From Ctenosaura bakeri (taxonomy: Eukaryota; Chordata; Lepidosauria; Squamata; Iguanidae), in the NCBI GenBank assembly GCA_948474755.1, contig CAOLHI010000926.1, forward strand, positions 124,001 through 188,000: a DNA stretch of 64,000 nucleotides, written 5' to 3'. The notes below the pieces were generated by a model. The model searched no databases and was not told where the DNA came from. It worked only from the letters and a program-made list of their open reading frames with translations. Both the position numbers and the translations under genes were made by a program. Every line of letters begins with the position of its first letter. Within the stretch, counting starts at the first letter, position 1. Shown here in pieces: positions 42,959 through 54,876 of this stretch.

Positions 42959-44535
42959 TGAAAAGACACTGATAGGAACCTTGACAGTTCTTTCTGATAT
43001 TCCAAACAAATATCAGATAGCCAAGCATGATAGCTTCTTGGTGAAGCATTGCCACAAGGAAGAGCTTCTTAGTGGTAATGGGGGTTGATGGTGGTCACAG
43101 CTGAAACCAGCTTCCAGTCAAAGTGCATACACACCAGCTAATAACTAGCTACAATAATTTCTTATTTGTTTGTTTTTTTCCCTTTATAAACCACATGCTT
43201 GGAGTGGTAGACCAAGCACAACAAAACAAATCCACAAGTAAACTGATAAAAATCTAAAGTCTTTAAAAAGGGCAAGAAAGTCTGATTTGAAACATTGTTA
43301 TTCTTTGTATTTTGGAATGTACATCATTTCATGTGAGTGATCTTAAAAGTATTGCCATCCCCCATAATAAGCAATTCTAGGATCACAGCCAAAGGTCACT
43401 GTTTCTCCAAACTAATTTCCTCCTTAGTTGCTCATTTAATGTATTGGACTCTTCAAGGAGAACCTATCTCAGCCACAAATCCTAGATTGAAAGCTATGGA
43501 TAGAACTGGAGTTTAGCAAATGCCATAAAGTATTGTTTGTGCCAAGTTTTCTTTAATATGTGCTGGTTATTCATTTGCTTTAAACCATTAAAGCTCTTAG
43601 CTGTTGTCAATTAGCATTACATCAGTGATTCTCCCTCTTCCTCCACCTTCTGGCCACATTGCATTATAATTGCACCCATAATATGAAATATTTTTACTAA
43701 CACCCAATTGCAAAAACTCTTTTGTTCGGCAAATCAAGCAGTCATTAAAATGACACAGGCATGCAAATGGAATAATAGAATGTTCCCATCTCCCCAACAC
43801 ATTCACATGGAGGGCATCCAGTTGGCTAGTCAAACATTTTCAAAGACAATGACTATTACGCACTCAGCTCAGTTCCAAGGTAAGCATCCCTATTCATTGC
43901 TGGAACGGAGACCAGCCTTTATTTACATTTTTCGGAATAAAACCCATTCTGTCACGATGAAGAGAGTTTTATTAACTCTGGCCAGCATTTTACAGGGTGA
44001 CAATATTGGCATATTCCAACACCTCCTGTGATGTTTACAGATCACTGCAGTTTCCAACGACTCTGTCCATGATCACAACAGAGACGATGGAATGAGAGTG
44101 GTGACATGAAATAAATGATAGTGCTAAACTTCCAGTATACTTCCATTCCCACTGCCCAAAGCAGCTACATTTTTCCAATTGTTCTTGAGCTATATGTCAA
44201 ACTGGACACCACTCCATTGGAAGCAGCTGCTCTTGGTGGACATGATACAGAGATCTATTAAACAAAGCATAAATTGAGAGACTGAACACAGTCAAGCTCA
44301 TCTGCAAACGCACCACAAGGCAACTTGGTTGCCATAGACCGTAGTCAGCATATTGCAATTAGAATAGTGACAGTGTATGAAATGAATAATACTCTATGAT
44401 ATATAGTATCTAATGTCTCAACTGAAGAGCTATACTTCTCCTCCTAAATGATTTCTCCTTTATGGTTAGGAAGAGTGTTGTTGTTGTTTTTTCTCAAAAA
44501 AAGACTTCCAATTTAAAGCTGAGATTTAGCATCCA
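42959..44535. other. Unassigned sequence
   Basis: No gene or named element recognised. Confidence 0.4.
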
Positions 44536-44758
44536 GGGGCTCTTTCACACTGAACAACTATAGAACTATGATTCTACTTCAACTATTATGGCAACTTTCT
44601 ATGAAATTCTGGCCTTTGGAATCAAAGGCAGTAGATCTGTCTGGCAGAGCATGGCAAATTGCTTTCCTTAAACTGCAAATCCCAGGATTTCATAGGATGT
44701 TGTCATGGCAGTTAAAGTGGAATCATAGCACTATAATTATGTCATGTGAAAAGACCCT
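44536..44758. mobile_element. Small TIR element, ATAGTGCTATGATTCCAC family
   Basis: The left end GGGGCTCTTTCACACTG pairs with the complement of the right end (AGGGTCTTTTCACATG). The arms continue as ACTATGATTCTACTTCAAC and its partner GTGGAATCATAGCACTATAA. A target duplication of CAG/TAG is possible but not exact. Third copy of the family at 28100 and 29963. Confidence 0.65.
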
Positions 44759-45408
44759 AGGATAACACCTTCAAGGCATGTATGATTGGGTATATGGAGA
44801 AATATTCAACACTTGCAAAGCAGGCAGCAAGAGAGACACAGGCATTGCTCACAGGAAATGACTTTTTTGGATACATCTCCCAGAATTCCTCAGTCAGTAT
44901 GATAACAGCTTGTGGGATTCTGGGAGGTATAGTCCAGAAAAGAATCACTTTCCAAGCTCTGAAACACAAATGAGTTTTGAGATGACCCCAAGAAGGATTT
45001 GAAAGGGGAAAGGGACATTAAAATGATCATATTTATACCATCACATGTTTTTAACTTGAACACTTCCACATATGGCAGCCTGTAATACTCCATTTCAAAT
45101 CAGGACTCTGAGTCATCATTTACTTTGTTACCTTCAGAATTATCCCTTCCTCCAATGATCTTATAACATGTTAACATATTTATAACATGGCTGCAGGCAG
45201 CCTCCAGACCTCTCTCCATGCTACCCACCCCCACAAACTCCCCCAATGTTTTTCTTTTAAAAAAAAAATTGAAATATGCTCATGCAATTTGGGCAATGTT
45301 TTAAGGGCAGACCATTATTTCACAAAGAAGTAAAGGGGAAGTTGAGTTCTGGTTTGTATTCTTGTTAAATAAGATCATTTCTGGGATCTGAGGGAGTGTT
45401 GAGATAAT
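44759..45408. other. Unassigned sequence
   Basis: A fragment near 44865-44940 (CATCTCCCAGAATTCCTCAG; GGGATTCTGGGAGGTATAG) is a self-complementary repeat piece. Otherwise nothing recognised. Confidence 0.4.
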
Positions 45409-45864
45409 GGCCATTTCCGCACGAGGCGATGGAATCGCCCTGGTCTGGTACTTACTGGACTTCTTGGCTCAACGCTGGGGTCCAGGCTGCTCCAGAGCAG
45501 TGCGTGGCTGCCGCTCCGCACTGCTCCGGGGACAAAAATGGCAGCTTCCAGTTGGTGGAGACTCTCCACCAACTGCTGAAGCTCACCAGCCAAAAGCCCG
45601 CCCCCAGCAGATCTGCAGGCTCACATTGGTGCAAGCCTGCAAATCTATACCAGAGTGCAGGAACGGAGTGGTGCGCTCCATGCTTTTTAAAAACCTGAAG
45701 AAACAGGTTTCTAAAAAGCATGCTGCACAACCACTTCAGGTCGTTCTGGAGTGGACTGAGGTGCGGAACTATGTAAAGTAGTCCGACCCAGTCCGCTCCC
45801 AGGTGCAGATGTCCTCTCTGGAGGATGCTCTGCACCGTTTCTTTAAGCCCGTGCAGAAATGGCC
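45409..45864. mobile_element. Harbinger-like MITE with internal hairpin
   Basis: A 456-bp GC-rich element. Left end GGCCATTTCCGCACGAGG, right end complementary as GGCCATTTCTGCACGGG. The ends match those of the 86-bp element at 5807. Inside, 45679-45697 and 45704-45722 form a hairpin with 18 of 19 bases paired and a 6-base loop. The flanks are AAT and ATT, so the target duplication is not clear. A 175-codon minus-strand frame across it is a composition effect. Confidence 0.72.
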
Positions 45865-48239
45865 ATTGTCTCTTTAAAAAAAAGTCTGAGGGACATGGCA
45901 GGGGTCTTGCAGCCACCCAAACCCTGCCAGACCACTCTGCCCCAGGCTCACCCCTTCTGTGAAGACTTCCTACCACCAAGAATATAGTTCTTAAAAGTTA
46001 TATGTGCTTCATTCCATTGCAGCCCTTTAAACATTGCTGATCTCCAGGCATGGACCAGCCAGCATAGCCAGTAGTGGAACCTCTGGAAGCCTCCACAATT
46101 CCCACCTGTGATACTGTAATTCAGTGAAAAGGAAGCACACCTGATAAAATGTTACTTAAGCAACACCTGGATACAAGGATGTAGCACAAGTAATCAAGAG
46201 CAGCCAATCCCGGCATAGAGAACTGTGTGAAGAGAGCAAGGGGCTATAGCAGAAAGGAAGAGGAATTTTTGAAGAAAAAAAGAGTGAGTGGAAGACAGGC
46301 AGTTGAGGCTCTGAGCCTTACAATACCATACCTTAATACTGTGTTTTTCCATTGAAATCACCTTATAGCCATTCCCATGATGATATCAGGTTATTATTGC
46401 TCTCTATCTCACTCTTTTGACATCTGAAAATAAGTAGAGTCATTCACACTGTTCTTCTCCCCACCTTACAGCATCATTGCTGAGTCCTCTTCCCCACCCC
46501 AAACCTCAGGATTGGTCTGGAGGTTATTGGACAGAGATCTCCTTCAGAGAGGATGAGAGAAAGACAACTAGGAATGCCCACACCACACCCATGACTGGAT
46601 CAGCTATGGAAAGAAGCACTAGAGGAAACCACAGCTAACTGGATTGTTGTGGAAGCTTGTTAAGATTTTATTTACAGCATGAAAAAAGGGAACATTTCAA
46701 ATGGATTGCAATGCAATCGCTGCTGGTGAGCAACCATGTTGTGCAATAGGACTGATCCCAAACCAGGAATAACACATTGCTCTAGCATTTTGAAACAGAC
46801 TGTTGGAGGAGTCAGTTGAAAGCCTGAGGGGAGTTACTGAGTATTGGGTGCCTAAGTGATTTAAGGCACAGGTCTGACATAATTCAACTGGAATAGTGTT
46901 AATGGTTTGGAACTAACAATTGGAATTTGAGAAAAGCGTTATTCTAGATGTTATTAAATAAAGTTAACCTGTTTGTTATTTTGTAAAACTGACTCTGCAC
47001 AGCATTATTAACCCTGATCCAGTGGTGAGTCATGCTTACCAAAAGAAGCACAAAACTAACACACACAATTGTCCACAGTGAAGTCACCTGAAAGCCTAGG
47101 ATTCCATATGAAAGAGGAATTTTAAAGGGATAGGTTCATCAGGTTAGGAACAAGCTAGCCTGAGAAGGAAATCTGTCACACCACCACCGTTGTAAACAAA
47201 GCTCTAATTGTTAGTCACAACTGATAGACCCACTGAATCAATGGGATTTATAAATGCTGACTTGCCAAGTTGCCATTGATTCAATGGAGTCTATGCTGAT
47301 TGAAACTAACACCCGGATTTAAAGCAAAGGAGTCAATAGTTGGTGGCTTACATTTCACTCATGTTGTATTTCTTTCCTTATAAACCTGGTGCTGGTAAAA
47401 GTAATTCATCCAGATGAGAAAATAATGGTGACAGCAGTTCTTCCAATAATAATTGGTTATGGAATATTAGAAATAATTTGTTATGGAGTATTAGAAGATC
47501 ATCAGAATTAACTAGTGAACGTATTTTACAAATAAACAAATGTTCTGCAACATGCTATTTCTTTAAAATGTACTTGTCACCAGTCCATAACAAAAGATCC
47601 TCTCCCCAAAGAAACCGATTAAACTTGTGTTACTGTCAGTCTTGTGGGAACTCAGTTCTAGCTTGTCAACCTGCAATGACTAGAAAGGACAAGAAAATTA
47701 TACTCTTCATTAAACAATTTGATTGGGTGCCAGGAAAGTTAATGGGAATACTGCCATTTTGTTTCAATTTATTAGGCCACAGTTCTTCATGTCTTGCCTG
47801 ATCTGGACCCAGTGTAATCTATAAGGATAGCTTGCACTTCAGAAGTGAATCACATACTTTGCTATGCCAACAATCAACCGTCTGTTGCTAATTTTCCTGC
47901 TTGTGCTAATCTAAGTCAAAATCTTGCCTTTATTATTTTGGAGTCAGCTCCCTATAATCATGAATTGAACTTTTATCCTGCATAAATATGTGCAATATTT
48001 TTGACAGCACACAATTAAAATTGTCGTGCTAATTCTTATATAGGTCACTCTTGGTTGTTATGAAAAGATGTCAGAATGACAGTCAGATACCTAGAGAAGA
48101 GCAAAAAGTCCTATAGAAGTCAATGTTGGATGCAGCAAGAAGCCATCTTTTGCATAAACAGAACTAGGGGTATGAGTATTCAACACTTTCATCCTAGCAT
48201 GCACAGGCAAACAATTTCTGAATTTTTCTCCCTGCTACA
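45865..48239. other. Unassigned sequence
   Basis: No gene recognised in about 2.4 kb. A polyadenylation-like TTAAATAAAG near 46953 is isolated. Confidence 0.4.
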
Positions 48240-48380
48240 GGTGCAAATCAATATTTCTGTGCAATCTTCAGCCAGTATTCTAATAAAAGGTATGCTTTTA
48301 GAATCTCAAAATACACATGGTCTTCTGTGCAAAAATGCCAACTGTGTTTCTAGAAAGAGATTTTTTTGCACCAAAAAATT
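48240..48380. repeat. Unclassified dispersed repeat, TTTCTGTGCA core
   Basis: Imperfect repeats of ATTTCTGTGCAAT, CTTCTGTGCAAAAATGCC and GTTTCTAGAAAGAG resemble the cores at 14455 and 61100. Diverged. Confidence 0.35.
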
Positions 48381-49097
48381 CCACCTTTTTTCTGAAATAA
48401 ACAGATTTCACACACACACACACAAAACACCACGTATTTTGGGAATAATTTTTCAATACACTTCAGAATGTACAAGTACTTGGCTTAAATCATACAGAAT
48501 TTTTGTCTCTATGTTTATCTTCCCCCCTTGGCTTCCTGGTTGTTGAGAAGCACATTTTTCAATCAGGTAATGAAAAATAGTGAACGTTCTTTCCATTACT
48601 CTGCAAACTATAAGAACTTTACTGAATCAGAACAAGACTTGTCAAGTAATCCAGTATCCACCATGGCCAACTACAAGAATCTTTGAGGAGTAGGGTTAAA
48701 CATAGTAATCCTCTCCTGAACCCAGAGACTAGTAATTTAGAGCTGTAATGTCCTTGACCCACAAGGATTCATTTAGCTATTGTTGTGTTCAATCTGAGAT
48801 TTTTTTTTGGGGGGGGGAATAAAAATCTGTATTCATACTAAGTTTAGAAGATACAAGTTTATTGGAATCTTGTCAGTCTAATATAAAGCCCAGGGTGAAC
48901 TAGCTGTGCCTAGCCCTGGATGTTATGAAAACAAGAAGCCGATCTGCTACAAACATTGCAGCCATTCTGACTTCTAACCTTGGTGTTCTCATTTGTGAGC
49001 AAGATATGCAGCGTCTTGCACTACGCTACAAACACAATCTAACCAACACTTTATAATGTGGCTCCTTGAAGGATACATACTCAAGTCCCACTATATT
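48381..49097. other. Unassigned sequence
   Basis: A short CA run lies at 48410-48424, and a T8G8-like run at 48802-48818. No gene recognised. Confidence 0.4.
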
Positions 49098-49105
49098 ACT
49101 TAGTT

Positions 49106-49718
49106 CAGTGGTTTCCAAGCTTTTTTCACTTGCAAATCCTTTGGCAGCCCATTTCTGTAAATTTTCTGCCTTCAAATTAGCAAAATGTTTGTAGTTAATA
49201 TAGTTGCTGTCCATATCTGACAATATACAAATTGAAAAATTAATTTTAAACTTAAAACAATGACAAACAGAAAAGGCATAGAGAAGCCCTGGAAGAACTC
49301 TCTCACTGAACACAGTTTACAGGACTGGCTGAGGTGCCTGCTTATATATACACCAGGCCTGGCACAACAGCCCTTGAATGTTTGTGAAGCAGAGAAGAGT
49401 GAAAGCTGAGCCCATGAGGGGCATGCCACTGAGCATGCACACTGTAGTGGCATGTTCACAGCAGACTGTTTAGGGAAGGACTCCCCACCAATTGCCAAAA
49501 TAACAAAGCAAGGGAATGGGCTTTTCTTGAGGTTAAATAACGAAGGAAACCCACTCCACCACTCATCCTAACATTGAATTAATTTCACAACTTTTGACTT
49601 CTATCTTGTCTTACACTGCTGATGTATGTACCTTTTCCTGCCATTATTCAATTTTTTTCCCTAAGTACTCTTAAATGTCCTGGTTCATACTCTTGGGGGC
49701 ACACATTGGGAATCACTG
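49106..49718. mobile_element. hAT-type non-autonomous element, 613 bp
   Basis: The left end CAGTGGTTTCCAAGCTTTT and the complement of the right end (CAGTGATTCCCAATGTG) form a TIR. The flanks ACTTAGTT (49098-49105) and ATTTAGAT (49719-49726) agree at 6 of 8 positions, as in an aged 8-bp hAT duplication. The CAGTGGTTCCCAA end type is familiar from vertebrate hAT elements. No transposase motif was seen in its frames. Confidence 0.6.
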
Positions 49719-50055
49719 ATTTAGATCTCTGCATTGCAGTTTTTTTTCAATGCAGTAGTTAGTTCATTGTTCATAGCAACATGAGCTTTCAAAAGCTGCA
49801 ACTGATGCATGAAGTGAGGGTGGCTGGTACAGCATCACTGGTCAAGCTGGCTGTGGGCTTCTTGTAGTTACAGCCCACCAAGTATCTTTTTCAAGATTTA
49901 ATAAATCTTGTCCTCCACAACTTTTCTTCCTTTGGAAAGTGCAAATCAAAGTGCTTTTTTTCCAAGTAAGAATTTCACCAAATTCAGTGGTATTTAATCC
50001 TTAGCAAGAACAAATAAATTGCAACCCATGTGAAAAAAGGTGATAAAGAAATATT

Positions 50056-50272
50056 TTTTATTTTATTTTTATTTTATTTTATTTTTATTTATTTATTTAT
50101 TTGTATCCCACCTCTCCATATGGATCGAGGCAGCGAACAACTTACAAATAGCATGTATTTCAAAACATTTCTATACATGCCCCCAACAAGCTGGGTACTC
50201 ATTTTACCGACCTGCAAAAGGATGGAAGGCTGAGTCAACCTTGGAGCCGGGCAGGATCATACTGATTATTTA
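50056..50272 (+). repeat. Interspersed repeat with (TTTTA)n start
   Basis: A TTTTATTTTA/TTTATTTA run (50056-50102) leads into TATCCCACCTCTCCATATGG, then CAACAAGCTGGGTACTCATT and GGATGGAAGGCTGAGTCAAC. The last motif is common in squamate interspersed repeats. Family not determined. Confidence 0.5.
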
Positions 50273-51681
50273 AAAATCCATAGATATCAACTGTAAACAT
50301 GAAATCATTGTTGAGTCACTAGCCAGGACTACAATATTTTTTAACCAGGTGCACAAATATCTGACACATCTGCTTTAGAAGTTTGTGGTGCAATCAGAGC
50401 CCTGATCTAAAAACAGAAAAAAGACAAGTATCCATGGGTGGGTGGGGGAGCAAAAGCCCCCTTGGTCTGAAACCATGGAACAGCATACTGGGCAGAAATC
50501 CTGGAAGTACAAAGGATTCATGCCAGAAAGGTTTTTTGTATCCTCTCTATGCAAGATCCCCTTTGCATGCTATAATGGAAGCAAACAAGAACAGAGGCAC
50601 AAGCCTGCAATGGACACATATACTCAATAATATTCATGGTTCCCAAATCTCTGTGACCACGAAGTAATGAGAGAGAAACGGGTGGAACTGTAGATTCACT
50701 TTTCCACTTTAGCATTTGTAGAAGAGACCCTCATTCATTTTGAATTTCAAAATGTAAGACTGAGAAAACAGATGTGAGAAAGAGAATTGCCAGTGAAACT
50801 ATTTCTGGAAAGCAAGTTGCTAGTCAATTTGTTCTTGCTGATGTCTGACTAAAAGGTCCATGAAACATTTTCAAACTTAAATCATATCCAAACAAAGTGA
50901 ACTGTTGATGAATGCTTATTAAGCATCTTGAGATGCTCAGATACTACAATAATAGGGACCGTAACAGAGATAAATAACTGCAGATATATGAGTTAAGTCC
51001 CCAGCTGGCCTGTGAGAAAATGAATGAAAACCATATGCAGTGACACTTGGAATAAAGCAGAGAGTTCAGAGGAAGCCCTTTCAGATCGCATCTGATAAGA
51101 CAGGTTTGTGTTGTGTTTGGCTGCCACAGAAAGCTGTCAGTGCGTAACTCTCACATAGTGCAAAGGAAGTCGTACCCATGCAAACTAAATGGATTTAATG
51201 AACAAACTTGAACCCTGTTTATCTTGTATGATTTGTAAAGATTGGCATCCAAAGTAAATCTGTGCAAAAGTACTTTCCCATTTCTACCTGCATGCAAAAT
51301 TTGATATAACTTAGGTTCTATAGGATTCAGCAGCTTTGACCACCTGACTGAGTCCATATTTAAAGATGGGCTTGACAGGATCTTAAAGATGGAGGAGACA
51401 TTTTCTTCTCCATGTCCCCAACTTTGTGGTCCTGTTTATGTGTCATGTAAAAAAGAAGAAGAGGAGGAGGAGGAGGAGGAGGAGGCCCCTCCATGCACAG
51501 AGAGTGGTAGGCAGACATCATGACTGAGAACTAAGCCAACTTCTAATTTGTTGGTATGTGTGCCAGTCATATTGATTGCACTGTAGCTAAGGGAGGTTGT
51601 GAGTTCCATTTTTCTATCGTGTTTTTCCTCATCCTTTTTATTTTTTCAGCAGAAATTCATGCTCAGATATAAGACTTGAAC
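50273..51681. other. Unassigned sequence
   Basis: Contains a GAG microsatellite at 51453-51485. No gene recognised. Confidence 0.4.
51453..51485. repeat. (GAG)n/(GAA)n microsatellite
   Basis: AAGAAGAAGAGG followed by a pure AGG run of about eight units. Confidence 0.9.
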
Positions 51682-51685
51682 AGAC

Positions 51686-52623
51686 TGTTACCCTGAATGG
51701 TTGGTGACTCAAGGATCCACCCACAACGCCAGTGCCTCCATGAGAAGGTGAGGAATATTAACTCAAAGGAGGCCTGCAAGAGGGGAGTAACCTTATGAGA
51801 TCTTTTACACCTATATTTATCAGTACAAATGCAGGGAAGAACCAGCTGAGATCCAAAAATTAAGCTTACTTGTTTTATTGGAGGGATTGCAATCATATAC
51901 ACAAGATCCAAGCAGTCACACAATCACACAAGGCTAACTGAAGGAAGAAGGAGGAGAGTTTCGGAAAACGAGAGTATAGGGCAATGTGGGTGATAGTTAC
52001 CAATCCAGCAGAGCAGTGAAGAAGCAGTGATGTGTCTTAGATGCAAGTCTAAGGACAGTACACAACCAGGTATTGGAGCGGCAGAGTGTTGACCAGCAAT
52101 CAGTGCACTGCAAGTTGGTTAGCCAAAAATTAAATACTCTTTTTCTGCCTGGAGGGTGAAGTTGCTAATAGCCCTCTGGCAAAATAAAAAATGGAGTCTG
52201 GAGAGTGGACAGTGGGATCCAGAATGAGCTAATAGTCTTAACATTAGGTGACAAAGAACTAATTGCACTCTTGATAGCTTTTTAATTGTCAGACAGATGT
52301 GGGGACAAAAGGGAAGTTTTGTCAGAGGGAGAGAAGCTAAGACAATTAGCTGTCCTGTGATAACATCTCAGATGCTATTGTCTCTTAAAGGATGAGTCAT
52401 TGAAGGGTAATTGTAAGTCCAGTATCACAGGAACTTCCTAGTGCTTTTCTGACAATGATCTGGATACTATGTCTGGAGGTGTTTCCTGACCTGATTTTGC
52501 AGTACACGTGTGTGGCCAGCTTTTCCTCCTGACCAGCATGGCCATGCAGCCATAGCAGTGTATAATTTATATTTATTAATACATGTGAATTAAATCACAT
52601 CAAAGTGTGGGGGTCTATTAACA
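51686..52623 (-). mobile_element. Solo LTR, family B, antisense
   Basis: 938 bp from TGTTACCCTGAATGG to GGTCTATTAACA. The flanks AGAC and AGGC are a 4-bp duplication with one mismatch. The minus-strand poly(A) signal region lies near 51870 (plus TTTTATTGG). The TATA-like element is near 52130 (plus AAATTAAATACTC). Shares GCCAGTGCCTCCATGA with the copy at 18056. No internal region. Confidence 0.8.
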
Positions 52624-52627
52624 AGGC

Positions 52628-54649
52628 ATGCAAGTTGTTGTCATGTTTCCACAACAAAAAAGGCACACCTTTGAATGTAACTAATGATTTGGGGGGAAAG
52701 AGCCACTATTGTTAGCAAATAATGGAAATAATGTTGAAAAACAGCTTGCAAACCTGTTCTAGTTAGTTCTTTCAATGTGGCTGCTCCAATACCACTTGGT
52801 TGCTACATCAATTACTGCTTTGTTTTACATCTCTACTTCCAGTACCTATAAATAATATACATTGTAAAAGGAAAGGAATTTCCTGTTTTGAGAATTAAGA
52901 ATGAAAAGATTAATCTAGTGCTTTTATGGGCTCGGTGGGGTTACTTCATCCTCACCTTCTTGGTGTCCCACATGACTTCTTTGATATTTTAAGTTTAGGA
53001 TGATTTGCCCAAGAGAGAATGCAATCTTTTGGAACACCAGGTTTGCTGCCAGTATCATATTTGGGTCAAAACAAAGCTCAAATTGCTCTCAAAATTCTGC
53101 ATCAGTACCAAGAAGAAGATCACTTCCCTTCAATTTGTTCTTTTATGAAACATCCATTCACCAATGGAGCAAGAGGAAACCTGGTTGTTGAGTCATTAAA
53201 ACTGAGGACCTGTCTGAACAAAACTGCAGAGAATACACTGTTTGGTTAGAGCCTGGGGAAGAATGCCTAAGATGAGTTAATCTTCTAACTTTTTTCCGTG
53301 TCCTCTGAAGCCCAGTCCCGATAGTTAGTGTTGGACAGAACTGGTTTTACCAGTGGGTATATTTGTTTCAGTATAATTGAGCAGGAGTCACAGCAAGTTA
53401 CACTGAAATCAAGCAAGTTCTTCCACTAATGACTCCAATTAAATGAGATCCAATCTTAGAAGGTCATAGAGAAAGTATACAAGCATTTAGTTCCTAATCC
53501 TATGATAAAACATAACTCTAGATGCAGCCAGATGCAGGGTCAAGCCATTAAGTCTAGACCTATTGTTTATCAGAGATTAAAGGTGTTTGGAACCAAGCTG
53601 CTAAAACTGAGGCCAACAACAAAGCTTGATTATAAAACATATGGATCAACATGGTTATCCTTTTTCACAACCACATTCACATTTGGAATGCTGCAGTGTA
53701 TTGTTTCCTTGGGGAAAAAGAATTGGCTGCCATGAACATATCTGAAAAATTGTTCTCTTTGTTCTGCATGATGTTCCCAAGAAGCTACGTAAATACTTTA
53801 AAAGCATTTTGCCAATGCTGCCAACAAGCTATATGAAGAGACTTAAGAAATCAGAAAAAAGGTCAGCTGAGATCTCTTCCACAGCAGTGTCCTTCAACAC
53901 AGAGCTGAGCAAGTTGCCAAAAAGAGGAAAAAACAATCAACATCTCATAGCAGGTGTGATGGCTGATCTCTCTGGAATGGTAATGTCTATACTGACTGGA
54001 ATGTTTTACCATCATACATCTGGTACATTTGAGGAAGCATGTTCCAGTCCACAAAATCTTGTGCTAAACCTTGCTAGACTTCATGATGCCACCATACTCT
54101 TTGTTGTGTTTCCTGCCACAAACTATGGCCTAAAATCAATTGCTCATTCTAAACAAGAATAGACCCACTGATTCAAGGGAATTTATGTAAGTATTGACTA
54201 GGGATGGAATTCTTCACTAAGTTTCTTCTCAAAGGTAGCAACAGGTAATTTCAGCCATTTCCCTCCTGTTGGAAGAAAGTCTTCGAAAACCATGCAGTTT
54301 TCAAAGGCTGTTCTCAGTTCAAGACTGCTTATACACAAAATTCACATGTGGTTGTTTTGCCCAGAAAACAGTATTTTCTGTATGGAAAACAATATTTCAA
54401 TATGAATTACTGTGCAGAATATGATGTTTTCTATGCAAATCAACCATATATGAATATTACAATGAACAAATCTCCAATTACATGTTTTTCAGCCATTATC
54501 AAATACTGTTGAATACTCTTTCTATCCCTAGTATCGACCTAACATTCAGAGATAGAGTAAGTGAAGTGGACTGTAGGTGAGAATAGCCCTGACACAGTCT
54601 TTCACTGGAAACTGATAAGTGATGGCTTTCTGAGGCAAAGGTGGAAAAC
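52628..54649. other. Unassigned sequence
   Basis: No gene recognised. A 117-codon frame (53809-54162) lacks any motif I can name. A diverged TTTTCTGTATGGAAAACAAT repeat core lies at 54360-54440, of the type seen at 14455. Confidence 0.4.
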
Positions 54650-54773
54650 ATTTAGCCCCCTATAGTTGCTGGGTTGCAAGCCTTGGCATTCTTAACCAGC
54701 ATAGCCAATGGGGAATGTGGGAACTGCAGTATAATAAGATTTGGAAAGTTGTATGATTCCCATCTATGGTCTA
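54650..54773. repeat. Small TIR element fragment, CCAGCATAGCCAATGG type
   Basis: GCTGGGTTGCAAGCCTTGGC, CCAGCATAGCCAATGG and GGAACTGCAGTATAATA belong to the same foldback class as 25113-25222 and 39283-39388. Diverged. Confidence 0.45.
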
Positions 54774-54876
54774 GGGTTTCAGGCAAGAGCCTCTTACTCA
54801 TACCTAGGAGATGCCAGAGACCAAATCAGGAATCTCTTTCATGTACGTGCTTTCCCACTAAGGTACAGTCCTTCTG
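54774..54876 (-). repeat. tRNA-derived SINE head, antisense
   Basis: The plus strand reads CTAGGAGATGCCAGAGACC, AAATCAGGAATCTCTTTCATG, CCACTAAGGTACAGTCCTTC. These complement a tRNA-like head with A and B boxes, as in squamate SINEs of a type other than Sauria. Confidence 0.5.

Noticed and set aside
45452..45979. A 175-codon minus-strand gene
   Set aside because: It runs across a GC-rich MITE and its flank, with no domain or splice signals; a composition effect.
48076..48546. A 156-codon plus-strand gene
   Set aside because: It spans a diverged repeat core and a CA run; the residues look like translated simple sequence.
53809..54162. A 117-codon gene with adjoining frames upstream, possibly a transposase piece
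   Set aside because: No motif could be named, and neighbouring frames do not join into a family-like protein.
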